A stretch of DNA of 64,000 bases from Acinetobacter boissieri (GCF_900096955.1 NZ_FMYL01000001.1:310001-374000), one strand, 5' to 3'. Positions 26,520 through 36,933 are shown, counted from the stretch's first letter. A program made the numbers and translations. Notes: generated from the sequence alone by a model not told the origin.

Positions 26520-27802
26520 GGCATTGCTAAAAACTGATCAATCAATGCAATATGGCGTTGTAACGAACCTTGATTTCGCTTAAAGACTGTATTGGCCTGT
26601 ACCACCATGGTATGGCGTTCAATGGGGTATTGTAATAAATATATACAACGTTCTATAGCCTGTAATGCAGTATCAACTACATCTACAGCCTGTTGCTCAA
26701 TGAATTCATCAACAACACTCTGAAAGTTAAAATAATTTTTCCCTAATACTGTCGCTACACTTAAAGCAATGGGCTCTAAAATATTATGCCCACCGCCGGG
26801 TTCATTGAGCGACCCACCTACATATGCGACATGTGCTAGAGCATACCATAGCCATAATTCACCCATGCTGTCTGCCAAATAAACCTGTGTGTGTGCATCT
26901 ACATTCTCTTGTAAACTACGTCTTTTCACCAACAGACCCAATTGCTGTATCTCTGCATATACAGTATCAAAACGTTCTGGATGACGTGGTACAACAATAC
27001 ACAGTAAGCTTGGATCTTTCTTTAAATGTTCAAGCAAGGCATTTAAAAGCTGTTGCTCTTCAGGAGCATGGGTACTGGCAAGCACAAGTACTTTTCGTTG
27101 TTGTAATTGCCATGTGCTATATAAATCTTGCGCTTTTTTTGTAACCCATGTCGGTGCGTGTATATCAAATTTAATATTACCCAACACCTGCATGTATTGA
27201 GCATCTTTACCCAAAGTTTGGAAACGTTGCAGTGTGGCTTGGTCTTGAGCTGCAATCCAGTTCAACTGCTGTAACATGGGCACAGTCAAACGCTTAAAAC
27301 GTGCATAACCTTGAGCAGATTTTGCAGATAATCTTGCATTAAGTAATAGCGTTGCAATCCCTTTTTCATGAAGGCAAGATAATAAATTTGGCCACAGTTC
27401 AGTTTCCATGAGCAGAACCAGTTTAGGTTGGTAACATGCTAGAAACTGTAAAATATTGGCACGTAAATCGGCAGGTAAAAAAACGGCTTGAAATAATTCG
27501 GGGTATTTGTGTTCAAATAAAGCTTTGGCTCTGGCCTGACCTGTTTTAGTGGTATTGGTGACAAGTACAGCTTGCCCTTGCGCTAAGTAATGCTCAATGA
27601 GCGGTTGAGCTGCATTGGTTTCACCCACAGATACCGCATGAAACCATAAACTATGCCTATGTTTTGGTGTCACAAAAGGTCCGAAGCGTTCAGATAATTC
27701 TTGTTGTAGTGCATGCGTATCTGTTGAACGTTTACGTATGCGGGAACGATATAACGGCTGAATGACTTTTAGGGCAAGCTGATACCAAAACGGAGGGCGC
27801 AA
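26516..27802 (-). CDS. waaA: 3-deoxy-D-manno-octulosonic acid (Kdo) transferase
   Basis: 428 residues with a TTG start at 27802, preceded by AGGA. N-terminal hydrophobic anchor then a GT-B fold: VSVGETNAAQPLI near residue 55, an EPGGGHNILEP donor-site loop near 345. WaaA (KdtA) adds Kdo to lipid A precursor at the inner face of the inner membrane. Followed with 4-base overlap by rsmE. Whether it adds one or two Kdo cannot be read here. Confidence 0.92.
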   Translation of the reverse strand: MRPPFWYQLALKVIQPLYRSRIRKRSTDTHALQQELSERFGPFVTPKHRHSLWFHAVSVGETNAAQPLIEHYLAQGQAVLVTNTTKTGQARAKALFEHKYPELFQAVFLPADLRANILQFLACYQPKLVLLMETELWPNLLSCLHEKGIATLLLNARLSAKSAQGYARFKRLTVPMLQQLNWIAAQDQATLQRFQTLGKDAQYMQVLGNIKFDIHAPTWVTKKAQDLYSTWQLQQRKVLVLASTHAPEEQQLLNALLEHLKKDPSLLCIVVPRHPERFDTVYAEIQQLGLLVKRRSLQENVDAHTQVYLADSMGELWLWYALAHVAYVGGSLNEPGGGHNILEPIALSVATVLGKNYFNFQSVVDEFIEQQAVDVVDTALQAIERCIYLLQYPIERHTMVVQANTVFKRNQGSLQRHIALIDQFLAMP

Positions 27803-27923
27803 GTGAAGTCCTGCAACAATAAAAATTGTCTGTATTATAAAACAATCTTACCAAATAAAGGGGTGTTTTTTTATGTACAGATGGCGCAAGTACCTCTAGA
27901 TGAAGTACTTGCATTTATGATTT

Positions 27924-28994
27924 TTAGTGATGACTTAAACTTGGGTAATCGGTATAGCCTTTATGTAAATCAGAACCATCAGATGGATACAACGTATTGT
28001 AATCTACACTGTTTAAAGGCAAGTCATGCTCTAAACGCTCCAGTAAATCTGGGTTAGCAATAAACAACTGACCAAATGCTACTGCATCAGCTTTATTTTC
28101 AGCCAACAATGCTTTTGCTGATGTTGCTGTTAGTTTTTCATTGGCAATCCAAGCACCACTAAATTGCTCACGTAATTCAGAGCCAATGCTGTCTTCTGCT
28201 TCATACTCACGTGAAAATACAAATGCAATATGACTTTGGCTCAGCTGTTGCATGACATAACCAAAAGTTTGCGCTGGATGATCATCACTCATATCATGAG
28301 AATCTCCACGTGGTGCAATATGAACACCTACACGCCCTGCACCCCAGACGTCAATCAATACATCAACGACTTCAAGTAACAAACGTGCTCGATTTTCTAA
28401 TGTGCCCCCATAAATATCAGTACGTTGGTTAGTGCCACTTTGTAAAAACTGATCCACCAAGTAACCATTGGCAGCATGCAACTCAACACCATCAAAACCT
28501 GCATCTTTAGCATGTATTGCCGCCTGTTTATATTGGGCAATAATTTCTTTAATTTCTTCAATAGACAAGGCTTTTGGTGTTACGTATGGGCGAATTGGGC
28601 GAAGTAAACTCACATGACCTTCAGGCTGTATTGCACTTGGTGCAACAGGGGTTTTTCCTTTTAAAAACTCAGGATCAGAGATTCGACCTACATGCCATAA
28701 TTGTGTGACAATTTTAGCACCTTGCTCATGTACCGCTTCAATAATTGGCTTCCATGCGGTCACTTGTTCATGATTCCATAAACCGGGTGTATTGTGATAA
28801 CCCACAGCATCTTCAGAAATCACTGTGGCTTCAGTTAAAATTAAACCTGCATTGGCACGTTGGCGATAATACTCCACCATCACCTCTGTTGGAATACGTG
28901 CACTCGTGCTTCGAGAACGTGTGAGTGGTGCTAAAACTAAACGGTTTTTGAGCTCTAGATCGCCCATCTTTAACGGTGAATTTAGTGTTGGCAT
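27924..28994 (-). CDS. Old yellow enzyme family alkene reductase (NemA-like)
   Basis: 356 residues, FMN-dependent TIM barrel. Typical elements: LVLAPLTRSRST at the start, TQLWHVGRIS (about 94-103), DGVELHAANGYLVDQFL with the substrate His-Ala-Ala-Asn, and GGTLENRARLLLEV. The family reduces activated alkenes, maleimides and nitro compounds with NAD(P)H in the cytosol. A small ArsR-type regulator with a Cys is encoded just upstream on the same strand, which fits control by thiol-reactive electrophiles, as nemRA is in E. coli by a different regulator family. Confidence 0.88.
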   Translation of the reverse strand: MPTLNSPLKMGDLELKNRLVLAPLTRSRSTSARIPTEVMVEYYRQRANAGLILTEATVISEDAVGYHNTPGLWNHEQVTAWKPIIEAVHEQGAKIVTQLWHVGRISDPEFLKGKTPVAPSAIQPEGHVSLLRPIRPYVTPKALSIEEIKEIIAQYKQAAIHAKDAGFDGVELHAANGYLVDQFLQSGTNQRTDIYGGTLENRARLLLEVVDVLIDVWGAGRVGVHIAPRGDSHDMSDDHPAQTFGYVMQQLSQSHIAFVFSREYEAEDSIGSELREQFSGAWIANEKLTATSAKALLAENKADAVAFGQLFIANPDLLERLEHDLPLNSVDYNTLYPSDGSDLHKGYTDYPSLSHH

Positions 28995-29031
28995 GATTAT
29001 CTCTTTTAATGAATGTATGGTTTAACGACTT

Positions 29032-29355
29032 TTATAGTGTCTCTTGTAAATAGTGTATATATTGTTCAATAAGAATTTCATTTCTAGAAAAGTAAGACCA
29101 CTGACCGTATTTTCTCACCTCAACCAAATTTGAGCTTTGCAATACAGCCAAATGGTTAGACATGGTTGATTGTGCGACATTACCGCGTTTTTCAATACGG
29201 CCTGCACAAATACCCACGGCCCCGCTATCAGCAGAAGGGTTCAACTCTGAAAAATACTGCTCAGGGTACTTTAACCACAGTAAAATTTGTCGGCGTAAAG
29301 GGTTAGCCAATGCCTTGCTGATTAAGTCTATATCCATCACAATCTTTTCAGTCAT
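29032..29355 (-). CDS. ArsR-family winged-helix repressor
   Basis: 107 residues from the ATG at 29355 (MTEKIV), which has AAGAG upstream; a start nine codons earlier lacks one. Winged helix with ISKALANPLRRQILLWL and the recognition helix AQSTMSNHLAVLQSSNLVEVR. It lacks the arsenite CxC motif but has a lone C50 in GICAGR, a possible electrophile sensor. It precedes the old-yellow-enzyme gene by 37 bases, so it probably controls that gene and itself. Overlapping palindromes upstream are likely operators. Confidence 0.82.
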   Translation of the reverse strand: MTEKIVMDIDLISKALANPLRRQILLWLKYPEQYFSELNPSADSGAVGICAGRIEKRGNVAQSTMSNHLAVLQSSNLVEVRKYGQWSYFSRNEILIEQYIHYLQETL

Positions 29356-29383
29356 GTTGAAGCTCTTTTTGAATAAATCCAAT

Positions 29384-29412
29384 ATATCGTATTTAATCGA
29401 TATTTAAATCGA
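29384..29412. promoter_or_regulatory. Candidate operator for the ArsR-type repressor
   Basis: Two overlapping inverted repeats: ATATCG-N8-CGATAT (29384-29403) and TCGAT-N6-ATCGA (about 29397-29412). They lie immediately upstream of the repressor gene, where autoregulation would act. Confidence 0.55.
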
Positions 29413-29571
29413 ATAATTACGATAAACATACACAAATAAATTATTAAACCAAATAACCACACGCACACATACCACTCATATTTAAAAAATAGAATCATTC
29501 ATTTATAAAAATATAAATATTAAACCAATCAAGATTAGATATATATGATGGTAAAAATCCCGCTATAAAAA

Positions 29572-29594
29572 TGGGCATGTGATTTACATGCCCA
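29572..29594 (-). terminator. Terminator of the sulfurtransferase-psd operon
   Basis: On the minus strand a 9-bp stem TGGGCATGT / ACATGCCCA with a 5-base loop is followed by TTTTT. It lies 26 bases beyond the psd stop. Confidence 0.85.
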
Positions 29595-29619
29595 GATCTA
29601 CAGTGAAATTTTGCTCATT

Positions 29620-30471
29620 TTAAGGCAGTAAAGCACCTAATTTCTCACCCATAACGACAGATGACTGCGCTTTAAATACTGTATCCCATGCCATTTTGTT
29701 ATGTTCAAATAAAACAATAGCCGTCGAACCCAAATAAAAACGACCCAACTCATCACCTTTTTTCAAAGCAATATCATGCTTTTGTAACTCAAGACGACCT
29801 GAGGGTTTCACTTTACCTGTCGCTACTGTTTCAATCCCTGCAACAATCATTGCCCCAACCAACACGACAGCCATACGACCAATTTCAGTATCAAACAGAC
29901 AGACCATACGTTCATTACGTGCAAATAAACCCGGTACATTTTCAGCCGTTACCTGATTGACCGAAAACAATTCACCCGGCACATAAAGTGTTTCGGTTAA
30001 TACACCATCAAATGGCATATGTACTCGGTGATAGTCTTTAGGTGACAAATAGATGGTGCTAAAGCAACCTTGCTTAAACGGTGCAGCTAACACAGGGTCA
30101 GCCACCAACTGCTCTACAGTAAATTTCTGTCCTTTCGCTTGAAACACATCACCATCGACAATAGCGCCAATTTGCGAAATTGCACCATCGGCAGGGCAAA
30201 CAATATGCTTTGGATTGTCATCAATAGGGCGAATATTATTTTGTAATGCACGGGTAAAAAATGCATTAAATGAGCGATATTTCGTGGCATTGCTTTCTTC
30301 AGCAATAGATAAATCTATGCCATATTTGGCTTTAAAAGCATGAATCACCAAGTTTTTTACCACTGGGTTTTCACTGGCTGCAACTTTACCCACCACTCGG
30401 CTCAGTTTATGTTGCGGTAATAAACGTTGTGCTTTTAAAAACACGGTTTTCTTTAATGCGTTGATGCTCAA
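29620..30471 (-). CDS. psd: Phosphatidylserine decarboxylase proenzyme
   Basis: 283 residues. A TTG start at 30471 has a strong GGGAGAGAAG site and overlaps the stop of the upstream gene (TTGA). The self-cleavage motif LGST (247-250) is intact, with Ser249 becoming the pyruvoyl group; upstream [11 protein letters not shown] (147-155 region) carries the conserved His. The enzyme makes phosphatidylethanolamine at the inner membrane. Length is normal for type I enzymes. Coupled with the sulfurtransferase gene. Confidence 0.94.
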   Translation of the reverse strand: MSINALKKTVFLKAQRLLPQHKLSRVVGKVAASENPVVKNLVIHAFKAKYGIDLSIAEESNATKYRSFNAFFTRALQNNIRPIDDNPKHIVCPADGAISQIGAIVDGDVFQAKGQKFTVEQLVADPVLAAPFKQGCFSTIYLSPKDYHRVHMPFDGVLTETLYVPGELFSVNQVTAENVPGLFARNERMVCLFDTEIGRMAVVLVGAMIVAGIETVATGKVKPSGRLELQKHDIALKKGDELGRFYLGSTAIVLFEHNKMAWDTVFKAQSSVVMGEKLGALLP

Positions 30472-31316
30472 AGTGGCTTCTCTCCCATAACAATCGGACT
30501 ATTGGTCATGTTGCCCCATTCGCTCCATGCACCGTCATATGCTTTCACTTGCCATTGCAACATACGTGCAACAAAATATGCCAAGCCTGAGCGATGATGA
30601 GACTGGCAATAGACAACCACTGGCTGATCTAAATCAAAACCAATATCTTGTAAATTTTGCCGAATTTTGGCTAAAGGGTGTAATTTTAAATGATTTTCAC
30701 GGTCTAAAGCACGATCAAATGCATAATGTATTGCATTTGGTATATGTCCACCTTTGCGAGCAGCACGTTGCTCACCGGTATACTCTTCGAATGAACGACA
30801 ATCCCATACTTGAAGCTGTTTTTTTTCAATGGCTTGTTCAAGCACGTCATAATCAATCTGATATGTCTGGGCATATTCTAAACAGACCTGATAAAAATGA
30901 CTCACGGGTTCAATTTTTGGTACAGTGGAGCTAACAGCATATTTTTTAGCCAACCAAGCATGTATACCACCATTGAGTAAACTGGTACGGCTAAAGCCAG
31001 CACAGTGTAAATTCCACAATAGCCGACTTGCCCATGCTCCCCCCTCATCATCATATGCCACCACATGATGTTCTGAAGAGATATTCAAATACTCGACCAA
31101 GGCTTGCAACTTGGCTTGATCAGGTAACTTACCTGTTGCAAAATCATGCTGTGACACTAACTGTTTAGGCAACACATGTATCGCATTGGGTATATGCAAC
31201 TGCCGATATACCGACGCACGTGTGAGGTCAACAATTCGTAATCGCGAATCGTCTAAGTACGGTAAAAGCTGGTCAGCATCTACCAATAAATTTAAAGAAA
31301 GGTTTTCACATGTCAT
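30468..31316 (-). CDS. Two-domain rhodanese-type sulfurtransferase
   Basis: 282 residues with two rhodanese domains (about 8-125 inactive, 155-275 active). The active Cys237 lies in [13 protein letters not shown]; the basic loop QSHHR is closer to thiosulfate sulfurtransferases than to the CGSGVT loop of 3-mercaptopyruvate enzymes, so SseA would be a poor name. It transfers sulfane sulfur in the cytosol or periplasm; no signal peptide is seen. Overlaps psd by four bases, an arrangement common in this family of bacteria. Confidence 0.85.
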   Translation of the reverse strand: MTCENLSLNLLVDADQLLPYLDDSRLRIVDLTRASVYRQLHIPNAIHVLPKQLVSQHDFATGKLPDQAKLQALVEYLNISSEHHVVAYDDEGGAWASRLLWNLHCAGFSRTSLLNGGIHAWLAKKYAVSSTVPKIEPVSHFYQVCLEYAQTYQIDYDVLEQAIEKKQLQVWDCRSFEEYTGEQRAARKGGHIPNAIHYAFDRALDRENHLKLHPLAKIRQNLQDIGFDLDQPVVVYCQSHHRSGLAYFVARMLQWQVKAYDGAWSEWGNMTNSPIVMGEKPL

Positions 31317-31383
31317 GGGAAATCAATTTTTATAAAATGTTATTCTATTACTCATATAACATAATCATATTTGAGCAATAGCA

Positions 31384-32595
31384 TTACTGTGAATGATGGC
31401 GTGGCTTATCAAAGACCTGCTGTAAATAGGCTAAAAAGGTATTGTTATCGGTCATGGTTTTACCCGGGCTATCCGAAATTTTAGCCACAGATTGACCATT
31501 ACACTCAACCAATTTGAGTACCACATTCAGTGGGGTAACGCCCAAATCATTGGTGAGATTGGTGCCAATACCAAAACTGACTTTAAAACGGTCTTTAAAA
31601 TATTGATACAAGTTCCATGCCATGTCTAAATTCAAACCATCACTAAATGTCAGCATTTTTGTTTTACTGTCAATTTTTAATGTTTCATAATGTGCATACG
31701 CTTTGTCACCCCATACATATGGGTCACCACTGTCATGGCGTAAACCATCAAACAATTTAGCAAAATACAAATCAAAGTCATCTAAAAAAGCATCCATGCC
31801 CACAACATCGGTCAAAGCAATTCCGAGATCTCCACGATACTCTTGTACCCAAGCTTCGAGGGCTGCTTTTTGAAAGTTACGTAAACGTACATCTAGGGCT
31901 TGAAAGGCTTGTAAAAACTCATGTGCCATTGTACCAATTGGAATAATATCGAGCTCTTTCGCTAAAAGGACATTACTGGTCCCTCTAAAAATTTGCGGTA
32001 CATGCGTTTTAAATTGTTCCACCACATGACGATGCCATGCCAAGCTATAACGGCGTCTTGTACCAAAGTCAGAAATTAAAAACGGCTCTTCTTCAAAATC
32101 ATGTTGTTGTTGCAGTGCTTTTAATGTGGCTATTTTTTGTTGTAAGCGTTTTTCACCTTCTTTAAGCACAGCATCTGAATGCAACCGAGTAAAATACAAT
32201 TCATTGACGATGGCAAGTACAAATATTTCAAACATCATGGCCTGTACCATTGGCCCTTCAATATGAATATCCAAACGCCCTTCAGAGTCTATACTCGCGA
32301 CAATAAAACGGCGTTTAAGCTGAAATAATTCTAAATAGTCTACAAAATCACTTTTAATAAAACGTAAGCCACGTAAATACTGCAATTCATCTTGGCTAAA
32401 GCGCAATGTACACAATAAATCTAGCTGCTGATTGAGATCTGCTAAAATATCTGGCAATGGATAAACCGTGTCTTGCAAATTACGGCAACGAAATTGGTAT
32501 ACGCTATGGGTTTGTGGAAACTTATGTAGCACCACTTGTAGCATAGTAAATTTATATAAATCTGTATCGAGCAATGAGCGTATTATTGGTTTCAT
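31384..32595 (-). CDS. pncB: Nicotinate phosphoribosyltransferase
   Basis: 403 residues. Typical parts are [14 protein letters not shown] at the start, [20 protein letters not shown] (about 150), [22 protein letters not shown] and the GLRHDSGDP phosphate site. The catalytic His is in [11 protein letters not shown]. It makes nicotinate mononucleotide from nicotinate and PRPP in NAD salvage, in the cytosol. Stands alone. Confidence 0.95.
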   Translation of the reverse strand: MKPIIRSLLDTDLYKFTMLQVVLHKFPQTHSVYQFRCRNLQDTVYPLPDILADLNQQLDLLCTLRFSQDELQYLRGLRFIKSDFVDYLELFQLKRRFIVASIDSEGRLDIHIEGPMVQAMMFEIFVLAIVNELYFTRLHSDAVLKEGEKRLQQKIATLKALQQQHDFEEEPFLISDFGTRRRYSLAWHRHVVEQFKTHVPQIFRGTSNVLLAKELDIIPIGTMAHEFLQAFQALDVRLRNFQKAALEAWVQEYRGDLGIALTDVVGMDAFLDDFDLYFAKLFDGLRHDSGDPYVWGDKAYAHYETLKIDSKTKMLTFSDGLNLDMAWNLYQYFKDRFKVSFGIGTNLTNDLGVTPLNVVLKLVECNGQSVAKISDSPGKTMTDNNTFLAYLQQVFDKPRHHSQ

Positions 32596-32729
32596 ATCAG
32601 TCGAAATATTTTAGCCTGATGCATTAAAGCATAGTTTTTGTGATTTAAGCCGTTACAATCAATGAAAAATGTAGAAAAGTCTTTTTAAAATTTATTTAAT
32701 ATCACGTAAAAATCATACGGAATCAATAT

Positions 32730-33176
32730 ATGCGCGCATTAATTCAACGTGTTCAACAGGCTAAAGTTGTAGTCAATGAGCAAACTGTTGCAGAAATTCA
32801 ACATGGCTTATTGGTCTTTATTGGTATTGCAAAGACCGACTCTTTAGACATTGCGCAAAAATTATTAGATAAAGTATTTAAGTATCGAATATTTGAAGAC
32901 CAAAATGGAAAAATGGGTTGGAATGTCAGCCAAGCTCAAGGCAATGTCTTATTGGTTTCCCAGTTCACCCTCATGGCGAATACACAAAAAGGTTTACGCC
33001 CTGATTTTGGCCCCGCTATGCCACCGAGTGAGGCCAAACAACTATACGATGCGTTGGTTAATTATGCCCATCAAAATTACAGCGGTGTTCAAACAGGCAT
33101 TTTTGGTGCAGATATGAAAGTGCACTTAATTAATGATGGGCCTGTAACCTTTAATTTAGAATACAACGAATTATAA
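32730..33176 (+). CDS. dtd: D-aminoacyl-tRNA deacylase
   Basis: 148 residues. Carries MRALIQRVQQAKV, the SQFTL motif (LLVSQFTLMA, about 75-84) and the GPVTF motif near the C-terminus (NDGPVTFNLE), the two active-site signatures of Dtd. The enzyme removes D-amino acids, and glycine from tRNA-Ala, to protect translation. Ends four bases from the convergent SCP2-like gene. Confidence 0.96.
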   Translation: MRALIQRVQQAKVVVNEQTVAEIQHGLLVFIGIAKTDSLDIAQKLLDKVFKYRIFEDQNGKMGWNVSQAQGNVLLVSQFTLMANTQKGLRPDFGPAMPPSEAKQLYDALVNYAHQNYSGVQTGIFGADMKVHLINDGPVTFNLEYNEL

Positions 33177-33180
33177 AAAA

Positions 33181-33660
33181 TTAACGACCAAACTTACGAC
33201 GGATAAATACACGCGCTTGATTCATTTTTTGTTCGACAGACTTAGGGAGTTTTGGCGGTAGTAATTGCATAATTTTGCTAAATAAGACTAACATTTTCAG
33301 GTCACCCTCTACTGCAATACTGTTATCTTTTAACCCTGCCATAAATGCACTTGGGTCTCCTTTCATCATTGTTTTTACACCGTGGTCACTGTCTTTAAAA
33401 ATAAGATTAAAATCAGCTTCAACTTTGTGCCCAGATACTGTATCTACTTTACCTTGGTCTATAATAATTTGTCGTGCTAGCCCTTGCTGTGTACTTATTT
33501 GAATACGGACTTGGCGGTCATGCGTAAGCTCTATAAACTTTGGGCTGGTTTTAGCAAGTTGTTTCATGCGTAACACAATACCTGCAACCGCAAGATCTAA
33601 AGGATCTGTGCTCACGTCAAGCAACGGTAATTTTACGACAGGAATTGAAGAAAGATTCAT
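33181..33660 (-). CDS. SCP2 sterol-binding-like domain protein
   Basis: 159 residues from the ATG at 33660, which has AGG upstream; an earlier ATG at 33696 would add a short hydrophobic start with no ribosome-binding site. The body resembles the SCP2 fold: VRIQISTQQG, then DFNLIFKDSDHGVKTMMKGDPSAFMAGLKDN, the usual lipid-binding core. Ends basic (ARVFIRRKFGR). Ubiquinone-linked relatives (UbiJ) share this domain, but this is shorter and the role is unknown. Convergent with dtd. Confidence 0.65.
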   Translation of the reverse strand: MNLSSIPVVKLPLLDVSTDPLDLAVAGIVLRMKQLAKTSPKFIELTHDRQVRIQISTQQGLARQIIIDQGKVDTVSGHKVEADFNLIFKDSDHGVKTMMKGDPSAFMAGLKDNSIAVEGDLKMLVLFSKIMQLLPPKLPKSVEQKMNQARVFIRRKFGR

Positions 33661-33767
33661 GAAAAGGCCTATGCTTAATATAAAAATTAACCACATATCC
33701 TACCACAGCTCAGCCTAGAGCTTACGACCTAAGATGGCAGAGTTTGTAACTTTTTTTAATAGCAATT

Positions 33768-33798
33768 AAAAAAGGCATACATTTCGTATGCCTTTTTT
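33768..33798. terminator. Strong bidirectional-type terminator
   Basis: Perfect 13-bp stem AAAAAAGGCATAC / GTATGCCTTTTTT with a 5-base loop. It serves the minus-strand membrane protein gene (stop 33823); its A and T runs allow action in both directions. Confidence 0.9.
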
Positions 33799-33822
33799 CA
33801 AAGATCTGTTTATGCGCAATGT

Positions 33823-34140
33823 TTAACGTTCGTCATCGTATATCGGCGTATGTTCAATCAATGAGCGACTCGAGATATCACGCTGTTCTACCGCATCTAA
33901 ACGTAATAAAACATAGATAAGTCCAACCATCATGATACTCATTGCAGTCAGGTAAGAATACAACGTAGGCCATTCGGCAAGTTGCTGTACGACTAAACGT
34001 AAAATTTCTACACTGCCCCAAAACACAATACCCGCAAACATAAAACCAAGCCACTGACGGTACGGTGAAAAGAATACTGCCACTAAAGCGGTCATAATTA
34101 ACCCGACACCAAGCATCATGGCAAAATTTGCTGTTAGCAT
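33823..34140 (-). CDS. Small integral membrane protein, unknown function
   Basis: 105 residues from the ATG at 34140, chosen because GGAGG lies five bases upstream; a start six codons earlier has nothing like it. Three hydrophobic segments (about 4-25, 30-50, 62-82) and a polar C-tail rich in Arg, Glu and Asp (EQRDISSRSLIEHTPIYDDER). I do not recognise a family. It stands alone between an SCP2-like gene and serB and ends at a strong terminator. Confidence 0.7.
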   Translation of the reverse strand: MLTANFAMMLGVGLIMTALVAVFFSPYRQWLGFMFAGIVFWGSVEILRLVVQQLAEWPTLYSYLTAMSIMMVGLIYVLLRLDAVEQRDISSRSLIEHTPIYDDER

Positions 34141-34539
34141 ATAACCTCCACAAAGCACTCTATGCGAGTGATCTATCTAAATCGAGTAATCAAGCAATTT
34201 GCTGTTTACACAATCTTTCAGGCCTTAAAATAAGATCTGCATTCAGCACTTGATGCCATTATGCAAAAAAAAAATAAAAAAAACAGTGCCTTTTTTTTGT
34301 AAAACGACACAGCTTGTCGCAATAGTATTTTGTCATTACATATTTTTTTTTGCTCTTTGGTACAAAAGCATGATGCATCATGGCTTGGCGTGTCATTACA
34401 AAAACCTACCACAACAAAAATAGGAGTAATTATTTTTTATGAGAAAAAGTGTTTATTTTAATCGGTTTTTGACAATGCAAGATGATGGTGCATAAAATCG
34501 CATTTTTGGCATCTCACCATTCATACATCATCAAGTCCA
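34141..34539. other. Intergenic region between the small membrane protein and serB
   Basis: About 400 bases, AT-rich, with long A-runs and T-runs at 34264-34305. A 64-codon frame on the minus strand here has no ribosome-binding site or family look. The left part must hold the promoter of the membrane protein; the right part is the end of serB. Confidence 0.5.
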
Positions 34540-35463
34540 TTAAACGTCACTATGCCCCAACAAGTACAACACACCATCTAAACCAACATGCGAAATCGCC
34601 TGTTGAGCAGCTTCACGGACTTTAGGTTTCGCATGAAATGCAACACCCAGCCCTGCCAGTGACAACATAGGTAAATCATTGGCACCATCGCCCACAGCTA
34701 TTGTTTGTGCCATGTTTAAACCATGCTGTGCTGCCAACTGTTGGAGCAACACTGCTTTACGCTGTGCATCAACGACTGTACCGACAACATTTCCTGTGAC
34801 GACACCATCTGCCACATCTAAAACATTGGCATGTATTTCATGTAACCCAAGTTTGTTTTTTAAATAATTTGCAAAAAAGATAAAACCACCTGAAAAAATA
34901 GCAGTGTGATACCCTTTTGCTTTTAATGTGTCAATTAAGCGAGCAGCGCCTTCATTAAGGGTAAGTCGGTCTGCAATCTGATCAAGCACATTGGCATCTA
35001 AACCTTTAAGTAATGCCACACGTGCCTGAAAACTTTGCTGAAAATCAAGCTCACCTTGCATCGCACGTTCAGTAATTTCAGCCACTTGCTCGCCAATACC
35101 CGCCTCAATTGCAAGCTCATCAATCACTTCTTGACCAATCAATGTTGAATCCATATCAAAACAAATCAGCTTACGATTGACTTGCATTGCATCAAAATCT
35201 TGCACGGTTACATCGATACCCAACTGTACCGATAGATTAAGGCAAGCTTGACGCAATGGCTCAATCGCATGAGACTCATTAGAGACAAGGGTTAATTGCT
35301 GCACATAATACGGTGTTCCTTCAGACAACGTACGACATGTAAGTGTCGTTACATCAAGCCCTTGTTGCATGAGCATGTGCGTTACCGCATCGACATGCGT
35401 GCTGAGTGGTTTACGACCCAATAACGTCACCACATAGCGTGGGTTGTACTCTGAATTTGTCAT
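34540..35463 (-). CDS. serB: Phosphoserine phosphatase
   Basis: 307 residues. N-terminal ACT-like regulatory part (about 8-90), then a HAD hydrolase with motif I FDMDSTL (Asp nucleophile), motif II SGGF and motif III/IV VGDGANDLPML. The N-terminal extension makes it the long SerB type. It makes serine from phosphoserine in the cytosol. Divergent from a YtjB/AhpA-like membrane protein gene, an order also seen in E. coli (serB-ytjB). Confidence 0.95.
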   Translation of the reverse strand: MTNSEYNPRYVVTLLGRKPLSTHVDAVTHMLMQQGLDVTTLTCRTLSEGTPYYVQQLTLVSNESHAIEPLRQACLNLSVQLGIDVTVQDFDAMQVNRKLICFDMDSTLIGQEVIDELAIEAGIGEQVAEITERAMQGELDFQQSFQARVALLKGLDANVLDQIADRLTLNEGAARLIDTLKAKGYHTAIFSGGFIFFANYLKNKLGLHEIHANVLDVADGVVTGNVVGTVVDAQRKAVLLQQLAAQHGLNMAQTIAVGDGANDLPMLSLAGLGVAFHAKPKVREAAQQAISHVGLDGVLYLLGHSDV

Positions 35464-35709
35464 TTATCTATCTTCTGCGTTACAAATTGGTTTCAATCAA
35501 ACAATCACGTTGATTTCTTATGTTAAAATTAGCCTGATTTATGGGTAGATACAACCTGATGTTGCAGTAAAACTAAAGGCCATGTATATAAATCAAGCAT
35601 ATGCGTATGATTGGCTGTAAAAACACGCTGTACTACGGCTGTAATAGGCACACGCTATTGTAGTCATAAAATGAGCATAAAATAAACGACTCTGATTTGG
35701 AAATATATC

Positions 35710-36933
35710 TTGAACGCACCTAGACAAGGGCTTTTTGCCAGCTTACTTATCGTATGTTTTGTATTGCAAACACTATTATTGGTGATTGCAACAACCCACC
35801 AATTAAAAGAAAACCGTGCGAGTCAAGGCCAACTCATGACCAGTCAGCTCATTACCGACAGTCTGCCTGAAATGGTCCCCGCCAATACTGTGTCTTTAGC
35901 GCTGATTAGTAATCGTTATGCCACCAACCCAAGTGTCGCTTCTTTACGTATTTTAGATGCAAACCAACAAGTCTTAGCCACTGCAGGCTTAGAGAGAACG
36001 CGTACAGGTGAAGTATTTTCAAGAGATATTATGCAAGGCGAGCGTAAAATTGGGCAAGTGGAGCTCACGCTCATTGAGCCAAGTATAGGTGAAATTTTAC
36101 GTAGCGAATGGTTAGCGATGACGTTATCTTTACTACTATATATTTTATTGTGGCTTGCTTACCGCCTCATTGCTCGCCCAACACGTAGTGAATACCTAAA
36201 CCGTTTACAATATGAAAATGAGCTAAAACAACAAATTGATACGTTAAAAAATGCTTTAGAAAATACCAGCAACCCAATACCAGTCAACCAACCAACGGTT
36301 GAGCCCGAGCAAGTACAAGTACAAGACGTCAATGAGAGTGTGAATGAAAAAACCATCTGTTTAAATATTCAGTTTTATGACCCCAAACAATTGCTAGACA
36401 GTGTAAGCCAATCGGTTGCACAGTCTTATTTTCATTTGTGTCAACTCTTTTTAAATAAAGCCATTACCCAATGTGCACAACATTACAATATTGCTGTAGA
36501 TGACTTCGTAATTCATGAAAGTTTTGATGCCAACGGCGCAACTGTACATATAGATGCTGAAAAGTACAAAGATGCAGAATGTTTAATGATGATTTGCGCA
36601 GTATTTCAAATGTTAGCAGATGTATTGTATAGACGTTATAGAGAAGAAAAGCGTTTTGTATTACATACACGCTGTGCGATTTCAAGCGCTGTAAAAGAGA
36701 TGCAACTTGATGCCATACCGGCAGCTAAACGTTTGACGCAATCTTTAACCAGTAAAGAAAGTGCAGTATATGTAAACCATAAATTTTTACAAAGTATGAC
36801 GCAGTGCTATCAATTGGTCACACTGCCCCACCCAACCAATGCATTAACTCGACATGCCTATTTAATTAATGGCATGAATCATGAGTGTGCAGACTTAGCT
36901 CAGCGTATGCGAACACAAATTTTAAAGGGCTAG
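35710..36933 (+). CDS. AhpA/YtjB-like (SMP_2-type) inner-membrane protein
   Basis: 407 residues with a TTG start (GGAA upstream). Two membrane helices (about 8-30 and 138-158) enclose a periplasmic domain of about 100 residues (TNPSVASLRILDANQQVLATAG), followed by a cytoplasmic coiled coil and a C-terminal domain of about 190 residues. Position divergent from serB and the two-helix layout match the YtjB/AhpA (SMP) family, whose function is not settled. The C-terminal domain has a loose look of a degenerate nucleotidyl cyclase, but I see no catalytic motif. Call is partly by context. Confidence 0.6.
   Translation: MNAPRQGLFASLLIVCFVLQTLLLVIATTHQLKENRASQGQLMTSQLITDSLPEMVPANTVSLALISNRYATNPSVASLRILDANQQVLATAGLERTRTGEVFSRDIMQGERKIGQVELTLIEPSIGEILRSEWLAMTLSLLLYILLWLAYRLIARPTRSEYLNRLQYENELKQQIDTLKNALENTSNPIPVNQPTVEPEQVQVQDVNESVNEKTICLNIQFYDPKQLLDSVSQSVAQSYFHLCQLFLNKAITQCAQHYNIAVDDFVIHESFDANGATVHIDAEKYKDAECLMMICAVFQMLADVLYRRYREEKRFVLHTRCAISSAVKEMQLDAIPAAKRLTQSLTSKESAVYVNHKFLQSMTQCYQLVTLPHPTNALTRHAYLINGMNHECADLAQRMRTQILKG

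Noticed and set aside
34218..34412. 64-residue open frame on the minus strand
   Set aside because: No ribosome-binding site; it spans long A and T runs and has no family character.
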